A stretch of 64,000 nucleotides of DNA from Adiantum capillus-veneris. Lineage: Eukaryota > Streptophyta > Polypodiopsida > Polypodiales > Pteridaceae. This document shows, one piece after another, positions 12,228 to 21,975 of this stretch. The position numbers were made by a program, and so were the translations under genes. The DNA lies in contig CM043954.1 of NCBI GenBank assembly GCA_014529385.2, forward strand, positions 8,767,306-8,831,305. The letters are read 5' to 3'. Below the pieces are notes generated by a model. That model saw only the letters and a list, made by a program, of their open reading frames with translations. It searched no databases and was not told the origin of the DNA. How positions within the stretch are numbered: the stretch's first letter is position 1; each line of letters starts with the position of its first letter.

Positions 12228-12241
12228 CTCCCCCCCCTCCT
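12228..12241 (-). promoter_or_regulatory. G1 internal polypurine tract (PPT-like)
   Basis: The minus strand reads AGGAGGGGGGGGAG, the same as the 3' PPT at 6033-6045 except for one extra G. It lies just after the end of the pol tail and before the extra-ORF region. It is not followed by an LTR start. G3 has a comparable tract in the equivalent place (45060-45073). Use as a second plus-strand primer is an inference. Confidence 0.5.
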
Positions 12242-12540
12242 ATCCGGAGTCCTCCCGGATAACAAGGTATTGCCTCGGTGTATGTGCCGTGCATGGGTTA
12301 AAAATTGTGCTAATGCTCGGCCATGTAATGTGGCCCTATTTGATGCATACTCAGTCAATGCATGGAAAAATTAATGTTGTGCAAGAGGAGGGAATAAGCA
12401 ATATGCTTATTGGCATTTGACGTCGAGGTTTCCTGTTTGTTGTTGATTTGGTTGGCGGATTTTCTTTGCAAGTAGAAGTTGTCACTCTACCGCTCTCTGT
12501 TTGATTGTCTTTCTTTCAAAAGTCGCTTGGTTTGCCGCTA

Positions 12541-13122
12541 CTATCGATATGGCCATGGTTGTCTCCTTGGAGAGAATTGTCGTGGCGGAATTGGCCATAG
12601 TCTTTGTCTCTTTTTCTTTCCATTTGGAGGTTTTTTGAGGTTCATGGCCCCTTCCGCGGTTGTCATTGTTGTGCTGTTGATTGGCATCCACAAAGATCGG
12701 TTTACCGGTTTCATATGTAGTGTGTGTCTGCATGCCGATGTTGCTTGTACTGAAGGGAGTTCTTGTTGCTTTGGTTTCGGGATCCAAATGCAAGCCGCAT
12801 GTAAGGTGTTACTGAGCATTCTCTTTGGGATCCATATCTTTTTTATTCCCTTGGTTTTTGGTGGATCTCTGTGCTCCTGTTGACTTCTTCTGTTGTATTG
12901 TGGTTTGTCTGCCATGTCACCTCTATCCTTTCACACCCATACTTTTTTTTCTTTTGCTAACCTTGATCTTTTCACTGCAGTCTGTGTTGTTTTATGTTTG
13001 TAGTGAACATGGTTGGCGGTTCCCTGGTTGGTCGCCATGTGTATTGTGTTGTTCTTTAGTGGCACCCATCTTCTTGGTTCTTTATCCAGTGATTGTGGTG
13101 CTGCCATCTGATTCTTCCGGGG
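12541..13122 (-). pseudogene. G1 pol C-terminal tail with repeated W-x-P motifs
   Basis: Continues in the same frame as PR2 and the integrase C-terminus, with a TAA and a TGA inside. It is basic and low in hydrophobic residues. Tryptophan motifs recur: RRWVPLK, KKVWV, KIWIPKR, CIWIPKP, SLWMPIN. The G3 tail (45332-45921) has the same type of motif four times. No enzyme motif is visible. The function is unknown; RNA or protein binding is only a guess. A 134-codon plus-strand ORF over this region is a shadow. Confidence 0.7.
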
Positions 13123-13530
13123 TTACTGAGCAAAGGCTACTACGTGTTGTTCTTGTGCATGTTGAATTTTGACTGCATCCGCATTCCAATCTATCTGCAC
13201 ATTATACTCTTTTTGCCAAGGTTGTCCCAACAACATGGGGTGTAGTGTGCTCTCATCCTCCACCACGTAAAACTTGTGTGGGTAAATATATTGATGTATT
13301 TGTACATGCAATATAGTATAGCCCAATGTTTTCAGCGAATGTGATGTACTACTTTCCAGCACTTGTGGAGTAGGATGTAGTTGATCTTTGGGCTTGAGCT
13401 GTTTGTATAGTCTCTAAGAGATCAAATTTGCTTGAGCTCCACAATCAAGAAATGCCATTGATTCAACTTGATTGCTACCCACTTTGACTGAAATTATTGG
13501 CTCCACTGTGTCTTCACCAAGATTCTTTAG
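13123..13530 (-). pseudogene. G1 second retropepsin-like domain (PR2), downstream of integrase
   Basis: After the integrase C-terminal module and a basic helix, the same frame gives a strand segment (VEPIISVKV), the active-site-like AFLDCGAQANLIS (Asp codon 13444-13446), an in-frame TAG at 13414-13416, a middle region, and the closing retropepsin pattern LLGQPW ... NVQIDW. The order D-x-G-A ... LG-x-x-W ... D-W is that of a retroviral-type aspartic protease monomer of about 110 residues. The usual Thr or Ser after the catalytic Asp is Cys here. Protease activity is inferred from G3's equivalent, which has DTGA. Confidence 0.8.
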
Positions 13531-14857
13531 TTGAGTAGCATTTATTCGCAAAGGTGATCCACATTGTTGTTGTTGTCGTAGAAGCCTTCTTTTTGCAATG
13601 CGTTCTTTTGCTTCTGCTTGGGATTCTTCTCGTACCCTGTGTTTCTCCTTCATCCATTGTTTTTCTTGATGGATTTGTTGAAGCATATCCTGTGTTAGTG
13701 ATAAATGATACTTTTTTAATCGACACCCACTAATCCAATTTGGCATTTCTTCTCTTGTTAATGTAGCAAGTTTGACAGCTCCACTTTGTGATAATTCACT
13801 AATCACAAAGGGTCCCATCCCTCACTTTTTAAGTTTCTTGGCATGTTGCTTCAAGGTATAAACAAGTATATAATCACCTGTTTTGAACTCTTTCGTGCGC
13901 ACATGCTTGTCAAAACTCTTTTTGTCTTCTCTTTTTAGCATAGATCGAAGCTACAACTCTCAATCGAAGTTCATCTAGCTTTTCAAGATCATCTATTCTT
14001 GAAGAGAGCTCATGCCCTGTCCATTCCAAGCATTTTGCTACTCGTAGAGTTGGAATTAAAAACTCTATGGGTAATATAGCATTTAGACCAAACACCATGT
14101 TGTACGGTGTTGTTCTGATTGATGTTTTGTAAGCTACCCTGTATGCCCATAGTGTTGAGTGTAACTACTAATCCCAGTCTGTCCTTGACTCTGATACAAT
14201 TTTAGTCAGAACAGTGCATAGTGTTTTATTTGTGGCCTCAGCTTGTCCATTTGCCTGTGGATGATATGGAGCAGATTTTCTATGTATGACCATGAATTCC
14301 TCTAGCAGATATTCAACGACTTCATTAAGAAAATGTGTTCCTCAATCACTGACAATTTCTATTGGTAATCCATATCATACAAAGACATTCTCATACAAAA
14401 ATTGTGCAGTGGTTCTTACGTCTGCTTTTTGTGTTGCCTTGGCTTCCGCCCATTTTGTGAGATAGTCTGTAGCCACAATGATATACTGGGTATGGGTGCG
14501 ATATGCAGGGGGTGAAATAGGCCCCACAAAATCAATGCCCCATTTTGCAAATGCCCTTGCTCCCATCATTGGCTGTAGTGGCATCTCATCTCTCTTTATC
14601 GGCACCTTGGTGCGCTGACATGCGTCACAACGCTTTACAAACTCCTCAACATCCATATGCAATGTAGGACACCATATTCCTACGGTTAAGACAATTTTTG
14701 TCGTCTTATCGCCTGAAAAATAGCCTCTACTTATTCTTCCATGTGCATGTTCTAGAATCAGCAAGAATTCGCTTTCACTTGCACAGATTTTAAGTTGATT
14801 GTCCTTTCCTCGCTTATAGAGTTGATTCCCAATTAGATTAAAATCACAACCCTCCAA
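13531..14857 (-). pseudogene. G1 integrase
   Basis: The H2C2 zinc-binding region ends in CDACQ. The DDE core follows with WGIDFVGPIS (first Asp), IVSD (second Asp) and QANGQAEATNK (Glu), then a C-terminal GPF-type module (GPFVISEL) and a Q/R/K-rich helix leading into PR2. Stops at several points, for example near 14395, and a frameshift near 13910 inactivate it. In the H2C2 domain the spacing of the histidines looks altered (HAHGRISRGYF), so zinc binding may have been lost. Confidence 0.86.
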
Positions 14858-15197
14858 CTCTATAGCCCTTTTCTGCGCTTTTGTTATGTTTTTAGGAAAT
14901 GTCCTTGTTGTTATGAAATCAATGATATATTGACTTTTATTTGAAACAATGTCACGTGATCCACCGGCCGTTTGGCACTACACATAGTACAATTGTTAAC
15001 ATAAGCATGTGTGTCAGCATACATAGTTGGCCAATAAACCCCTAATTGTTTCAGTCTTTGGTGTGTTCTCATTGTTGAACAATGAAATGCAAAATCCTGG
15101 ACGTGTGCTTCTTCAAGATAACACTCGAATTCCTCTGGATTTATACAAATTGTAGAATTTGGTCCGAGCCTAGATGATACAGTCGTCCTGCAATCAA
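14858..15197 (-). other. G1 RNase H-integrase spacer, degraded
   Basis: Several stops in all minus-strand frames. The last part leads into the integrase zinc-binding domain. I see no additional RNase H here. Confidence 0.55.
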
Positions 15198-16869
15198 CTA
15201 GAAGTTTTTTGTTTGTCGAATTGTTTGTTGTTTGGATCTGTCTTCTTTGTTATCAAATCTACCTCCAAAGGAAAGAAAGCTAACAATTTCCTGAGACCAT
15301 TTGGGTATCATTTCAATATTGAAAAGATAAGCATCAGGTATGCCATTGTGTACTCCTTCAGGAGCTTCCCCGTTTTGCAGCCTTGAAAGATGATCCGCCC
15401 GTAGATGAGTTTTATCCTTTTGTACCACCACTATGAAATGAAACTCTAGCAATATAATAAACCAGCGTACAATTCTCCCAGTATTGCATGGTTTATTTAC
15501 TAGATACAAAAGAGCTTGATGATCTCTGAAGAACACAAATTTGTTTGCGAGCAAATAATGCCGAAATTTCTTTACAGCATAAATCCTTCCTAACCCCTCT
15601 CTTTTAGTGGTTGTGTAGTTCTTTTCTGCACTATTTAGCTATCGGCTTGCATAACAAACTGGGAAATCCATTGTTTCGTCTCCAGGTTGAGCCAGAATAC
15701 TCCCAATTGCATATGCAGATGCATCAATGTGAACATGGAATATCTTTTTCCAATCTGGTGCTTTAAGTACAGGTGCTGATACCAAGTTTTTCTTAAGATT
15801 TTGGAATGCAGTTTCACACTCCTCAGTCCAGTCAAAACTGACTAATAAACGATACAGAGGTTGTGCAATGACTGCATACATATATATGAATCTTCGATAA
15901 TATCTGCAGTGTTCCATGAAGGATTGTACTTGTTTGGCATTAGTAGGCATGGGCAAGTCTATTATGACTCTGATTTTGCCTAGGTCAGTGGTTATGCCAT
16001 TTCTTGAGACAATATGTCCTAAGATGCGACCTTGCCTAACCATAAAAATGCACTTTTCCGGGTCAAGACAGATCCGATATGTTCTGCATTTCTCAAATAC
16101 CTTTTGTAAATGGCCAATATGTTCTTCTTGTAGAAGAGAGTGTACACAGAGATCATCCATATATATTACTAAGAATATTCTCAGGTATTCTTAGAACGCA
16201 TTAGTCATTAACCTTTGGAAGGTAGCTGGGGTATTGGTTAAGCCAAAAGGCATAACTCTATACGCATATATTCCCCATTCTATGGAAAACGTTGTTTTGT
16301 GTTGATCCTCTATTGCAATTGCTAGTTGGTTATACCCTGAAAACCCATCTAGAGAGGAATAAGTCCGTTTCACAGCCACCCTTATCGACAAGGGATAATT
16401 CACACACAGACGCACACACGTGCACACACAGCTTTCCGTTATTTTTGGGGACAACCACAATGGGTGACACCCAATCTGTATGTTCGATTTCATATATGAA
16501 TTCAGCATCCATCAGCTTGTCAATCTCCTCTTTGATTCGTTTAGCAAATGTGTCATTATATGTGTAAGGACGTTGTTCGCTAGGTTTGGCATCTGATTCC
16601 AACGGAATTGTATGTTGACATATTGATGTATCAACTCCTTTGAGGTCTTTGTAGGACCATGCAAACACATCTTTATACTTCTTGAGAAGTTGTGTTAGCA
16701 GTTCTTCTTCCTCGAGCTCTAAATCAGTTGCGATATAGACCGGCTGAGGCTTTTGAGCAACGAGGTCTATCCGTTTTGCATTTTTCGACCCATCGTAAGA
16801 TTCCTGGTTTATTCTTTCCCTGACTGGAGGCTGGATGGTGAATTTTCGATAGTGGGATGGCACATTCAT
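15198..16869 (-). pseudogene. G1 reverse transcriptase and RNase H
   Basis: RT motifs in order are the lead-in (KKYKDVFAWSY), SPIVVVPKNNGKL, DGFSGYNQ, MPFGLTNTPATFQ, the catalytic YMDD at 16152-16163, and RILGHIVS. RNase H follows with HVHIDASAYAIGSIL, YTTTKREGL and FVFFRDHQALLYL. The segment that normally follows the KL motif is replaced by a run of CA-rich codons (about 16393-16435), removing a palm-domain motif. A stop or frameshift near 16191 and a stop near 15636 break the frame further. Confidence 0.88.
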
Positions 16870-17359
16870 GTTTCCTTTTTTTGACTTGGTATTTCTTTTT
16901 ACGCTCCATTTTGGTCCACCCTGGGTCTTTTGTTTTTTCCTGTTTTGATTGTTGAGATTTTTTTGATTTTGTTTCTGTTTTAGCCTTTCGTACTTGTTTT
17001 ATTTCCTCTTGCGTTCCTTCCCTTCGAACTTTTGAGAATCTTCCTGATATTTGGTCTTTTACACAATCCTCTGCCTTGACAAGCATTAGATAGTGAGTTT
17101 TATCTTTTATACTGGGCATCAGGTTCTCTCTAAATTTTTTTTCTACTCTTTTTTTTCTATATCGTTCCTGGCGTCTAGGGTGTTGATTGGCAAAATCATA
17201 AAACTTGATATTCGTTGTTTTCTCCCCACGCTTGCTTGAGCTGTTTGAACACTCGTTATCTGCGTTGTTATTTACCTCCAGATGCTCAGAGGTGTTATAA
17301 AACTCTTCTTGTTCTGGTGGTTCTACATTCTCATCTTTTGCTGGTATAAGGCTTACTAT
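16870..17359 (-). pseudogene. G1 protease-RT linker
   Basis: A lysine- and glutamate-rich linker (open at 16724-17119) with no recognised domain. It lies between PR1 and RT, as in G3, where the comparable linker is also basic and rich in Arg and Gln. Confidence 0.55.
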
Positions 17360-18304
17360 TTAATAAGGTAGCACATCATAGCCGTCCTTATCGCAAAATT
17401 TTGTCGTTGGGCTATCTGTAATGGTATAGACATCCAATGTTGCTAGTATGTGTTCCCATTCCAGAGGTTCTAAGGCATCTTCAGGAAAAGGTTCCGAAAT
17501 ATAATCCTTGTCCTCAATAGCTCTTTCTAAGACACATTCCTCTCTTTTTAAGCTCCCACAATGTGAATCTCCGCACATCCATAGCTCTTTTTTTTGCCCT
17601 AACCATGCTGGGAGTTCGGACCCTGCCAATGTAGCTGAATCAAACTCTTCCACTGGTGTCCGGTTCACATCTTTGTAACTATGGTCTTTTAGGTGTATTT
17701 TGGTTGTAGTCTCGCCTTGTTTGAGGTATATGTGGTCGTAACCCCAATCGTGGACCATCTTTAATTGTCTCATGAATGGTCTTGCCAAGATGATCTCGTA
17801 ATTGTTCTTTTTGTTGAAATCGACTATTGCAAATGTATGCTCATACTCGATTCCGCACGAGGTGACAATTACTTTTTCTAAAAGTCCTAGAGGCTTTTCT
17901 ATGAATCCATCTGCCAGTTGCAATTTCATTCTGGTAGCTCTGAAAGCCGGTTTTTCCCATTTTTTCCAGATTTCCTTGGTGGCGATAGCGACTCCTGCTC
18001 CATTGTCAAGAATAGCTTTGGAAAATACTCCTTGGAATTCTAGTGGTAGTGTGGTATTTCCATCTTCTCCCTCGCAATATTCTCCAACCTTGTTTAAAGG
18101 TACTGGCCTAGTGGTTAGTTGAGGCTTGTCCACTTCTCTGATCCCTTCTTGAAGCTTTGAGGTGGGGTCTTTTACTCCAAGCTGTTCTAAGCATTTGCCG
18201 ACGCTGGTCCACATGTTTGGCCGTAACCTCAGGAGTTCGGCTAAAGTGATTGTGCATGCCACAGGGGTGGACAATAACTCAATCAATCCTTGTGAATCCA
18301 TCAC
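17360..18304 (-). CDS. G1 first protease domain (PR1), 314-codon open segment
   Basis: This open segment has a leucine-rich N-terminal part and then a retropepsin-like domain from about residue 85. The catalytic position reads ILDNGAGVAIAT (Asp at residue 100, codon 18005-18007), so Asn replaces the usual Thr or Ser. A strand/flap region and the closing pattern EIILARPFM follow; this is a modified ILG motif with Ala for Gly. G3 (LDGGAG, MILGRPFM) and G2 (VDGGA, ILGRPW) have the same domain. The start codon given is only the first ATG of an open stretch; the real protein is probably part of a gag-pol polyprotein. Confidence 0.8.
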   Translation of the reverse strand: MMDSQGLIELLSTPVACTITLAELLRLRPNMWTSVGKCLEQLGVKDPTSKLQEGIREVDKPQLTTRPVPLNKVGEYCEGEDGNTTLPLEFQGVFSKAILDNGAGVAIATKEIWKKWEKPAFRATRMKLQLADGFIEKPLGLLEKVIVTSCGIEYEHTFAIVDFNKKNNYEIILARPFMRQLKMVHDWGYDHIYLKQGETTTKIHLKDHSYKDVNRTPVEEFDSATLAGSELPAWLGQKKELWMCGDSHCGSLKREECVLERAIEDKDYISEPFPEDALEPLEWEHILATLDVYTITDSPTTKFCDKDGYDVLPY

Positions 18305-21300
18305 TCTATTAGAAGAAAGTCTTTAATATGGGATTGCTCTCACCTCAGACTTGGCTTCATACTCCCCTAGGTAAGAGGGTAGAGTTTTTAGCGAGTCTGG
18401 TTGGCTGTGCCCCGAACTAATTGATCCCTAGTCTCCCCCTTGTGAATCCATATCAAAGTTCAATTGTGATCTTGCCTCAAATTCTTCAATGGAAGGTAAG
18501 ATCTCATTTTTCTCTTTTCTCGTGCTATTCATTTGGTAATTCACCCTGTTAGCTTCATTGGCATCACGAATTTGCTTCCACAGGTCATCTAGACCGTTAC
18601 AATCCTTACCCATTTCTACCAATGTTTTAGGCTGGAAACTATCAATTGTCTCATCTGTTGTATTTGGCACTATGATAGGTTATCTCCTAGACTCAGAGGC
18701 AGTCGTGAGTCCCTCCTTTGTGTCTACTTGTTTCTCTAAAGTTGGTTTGATAGGGGTTGGAGCTGGTACTTCATGCCAACTTGCAGGTTTACCAAGCAGG
18801 TTTTCTATCAAGGATTGGGCTGTTTCAATCATCTTTCGACACATTTCCAACCTTTGTTTTTCTATTTCGGCATATGGATAAGTCATTCATCTTTGCTCTT
18901 GGGTTTGGTTGTTTTTGAGTCTGGCTTCGTATGATTTTAAAAGTGCGTCTAACTGCTCATTTACCTTTTCTGCCAACATTGATCCTCCTGATCCTGCACT
19001 TTTGGGTTCTGCTATTTCCTTGGGTGCTATGGTTGCCGCAGTGTGTGAGCTTAAACTAGTTAGATCCTCTAACCTCTCTAATCTATCCTTTGTGTGTTTT
19101 AACTCCTCAGATAGAGCCGTTTGCTCTCGTTCTCTCATGGCTTTCATACGCGCCTTTCTAGCTTTCCAAGTGCTTCTCTGATTTTTTTTTTCTTAACTTG
19201 GGGCGTCAGTTTTTGGCTCTTCAATTATGGGTTCATTCGTCATTCTTTGAGCTTGGGCTCGTGTCACTGCCTGAAAAGGTATTACTATCTCCTTTTCTAA
19301 CCCTCCGCTGGAAGGCACTGCTTCCAGCATGTTCAAGGTAGTTTTTGCTCCTTCGCTCGGGTTCTTAGGGCAATCGGAATCAAATGAGTAATTCCACACT
19401 CGGTGAAATATGCGTTGACTCTAATGATTTCATCATGAGGACAGTATCTTAGCCAATGGTCTACACCACACTTGTAGCAGGATCCCTTAGGCTGTTGAGG
19501 TGCTCCTTGAGCTCCTCTTTGCTGGTATGCATGTCTCTACCCGCCCATGCCTCCGTTGGCTATGGACAACAGTGTTCGTTCATCCAAGCTGTATCTTCCT
19601 TCTCTTGCTACCTGTGCAGATGTTGGTGGTCATGTACTTCCAATCATGCTCCAAGGTTCTAGCGTTGGGGGTTCTTCATGTGGATAATAGACACGATTTG
19701 CTGCATATCCATTGGAATCTTCGTAATATGCATGCATAGGCACCAAAGCCTTCTCTTCTGGTTCGTTTACTGTTGGTGTGTATCTTATGCCGATTGGTCG
19801 TAATCCTGGTAGGGGTGGTTACTGCCCCAGCACTGGTTGTGGTCTTTCTACACCTACAGGTCCTAGTAGGTTGCTTGCTTGATATCTAGGCATCGGTGGA
19901 GGTTGAGGAGATGCTACCTGAGCTTGGGGAGCATAAGGTCGTTCTCTAACATATCCCTTGTTATAATAACATTCCTCCATCACATGATTTGTCCATTTTT
20001 GTTCAATAGCACACCACTTTGGCTGTTTAGCCTGAGGCTTAGCATATAGGTTAATCTTTTTTAGCACTTCCTCTACAAGCTGCTCCTGGCTTACAGCTAT
20101 TTCTCCTTTCGGTGTTGTCTTAGCGAACTTACTTCCACTTTGTTGTGAGGATGAATCGTCATGAAGATCCTTGAATTCACCCTCCTTGTAGACCGCACAA
20201 TTGTCTACAAGGTAAAGAGCCTCCTTACTTAACTCATTTAACATCGTGCTCCTCTTCATATGTAAGTCCTTCTGAAGATGTGCATTCCTCGGTCCTTGAA
20301 TAAATATAAGCATAAGTCTGGACTGAGTTGGTAGTTCTTCCACATGGTAGAACTTAACATATCTTTTTAGTCGTAGGGCTGCCTTTCACACAGACTCCCC
20401 TTCTTTCTGTTTGAATTTATGGATTTGTGAGATTGTATTATGAGCTATCCCCCTTTGTGAGAATTCCTCAATAAACTCATCAAACACCTCCTCCATAGAC
20501 TCAAAGTCTCTACGCTCCACAGAGTCAAACCAAGTAACAACATCCTCCTCTAGGGTCAGTCCAAACCGTGCAAATTGGGTAGGGAAGTCTAACACCTCTT
20601 CAGCTCTAATTACTCGCACAAAGGATGCTACATGATCCCTAGGATCTCTGTTTCCCGTGTATTTCTTGCTTACCCATTTTTGCACCTGAGAAGGTCTAAT
20701 TCTACGATGGTATACAAATCTCATCATTGGTTCCCCTCGTCCCAATCGATATACCTCCTCTGGCCTTCGGTAGTGGGAGGGTTCCTCTCCCAGAGGTGCT
20801 CCTAAGCCATAATTTCTGACGGTTTTTGCAAGAGATGGTTCATCTCTCCGAACTCGTTCTATGGGTTGTCTTCTAGGCTCTATTGACTCTTGAGTTTTTG
20901 GCTCACTCTCGCCTTGATACCGCGAATAAAGTGGTGGTTCTTGTAAATCCCTTAGCCCTCGTGCAGCTGGATAACCATCTCGGTTTCGGTCTTGTTCTAA
21001 TGTTGCACTTTGTCGAAGCCATGCCTGCAATGATGGTTGGGTTGCTTGTTGGTTCTGGTAGTTGAACGTCTGTTGTTGGTTAGAATGTGAGGTCACATCG
21101 TACTCTTTTGAAAATGGATTTGTTGATTTGCTAGGGGTGTAGGTGACCCTTGGCACTTCTTCGGGGGCATATGTTGATGCCTCTGGAACTGTTGCCTTTT
21201 CTACCTCCTTTGGGAGAATACGTTTGTATTCTCGCCTGTACCTATCAACAAAAATGATATCCTTCCCCATAGCAATTTCATAAGAGAATAAGTAAAGAAC

Positions 21301-21975
21301 CTTGTCTTTGCTTAATTCGTTTGGGTAGGGTTCTTTGCATAAAAAATAAGAGACTACTCCCTCGCTCTCGTGCTTGTAAATTCCCACATTCTCATTATAA
21401 GTAGAGACCCTAGTTGTTTTCTTATCATACATAAAAAGAGCTCCAGATCGATCAATGTTTGGAGGCGGTTCTTGAGTTTCTAAAACCATTTTTCCTTTTG
21501 CCACGTTATCTCTATATCTGTTGTAATCCTCAGGGTTACTAAATATCAGATAGTGGTTCCCCTTTTCGTCTCGGAATCTATCTCCATCATCATAGACTCA
21601 AATTATCTCTAGTCTCTGAGAAGGTCTTTCTTCTATACAAATACACTTGCGTCCTTGATAGTCAGAATAAACTAGGGCTCCCCTTGAGTTTGTTCCTTCT
21701 AAGAAGATTATAGTGAACTTGGAATCGTTCAAAGGATTTTGGGAGGTGCTTCCTCCTAGCATTGGTCCTTCATCGGAGAAACCTCCTGGCTGTTGACTAC
21801 CCATCATGAAGAAGGACTTATCGGATGACGTGTTAGTATCACTACCCTCCTCAATGATCGGTGCTAATGGATCTAGCCTTGCCTAAGTTACACTCTCCTC
21901 AGTGGACACTAAGCTACCTTGATCACCTACCACCTTTTGATCTCTAGGAATATGTCTTCCTAATCTTAAATTCAT
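18305..21975 (-). pseudogene. G1 gag
   Basis: The likely start is ATG 21973-21975 (MNLRLGR, compare MNLRSGR in G3). The frame holds a TAG near 21880, a TGA at 21598-21600, the long capsid-like stretch 20386-21504, a TGA at 20386-20388, the stretch 19819-20343, and a zinc knuckle CYKCGVDHWLRYC (CX2CX3HX4C) at 19441-19479. Charged and helical segments (18428-19399) then run on towards PR1, with further stops. The capsid part includes the gypsy-gag pattern VTWFDSVERRDFESMEE. It packages element RNA in related elements. Confidence 0.8.

Noticed and set aside
12479-13172. Hydrophobic plus-strand ORFs that look like membrane proteins
   Set aside because: Antisense to the W-motif tail of G1, which is in frame with PR2; the hydrophobicity comes from reading basic codons in reverse.
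14858-15197. Additional RNase H in G1
   Set aside because: The spacer is too short and shows none of the FDG, NNE or GDS-type motifs seen in G2a.
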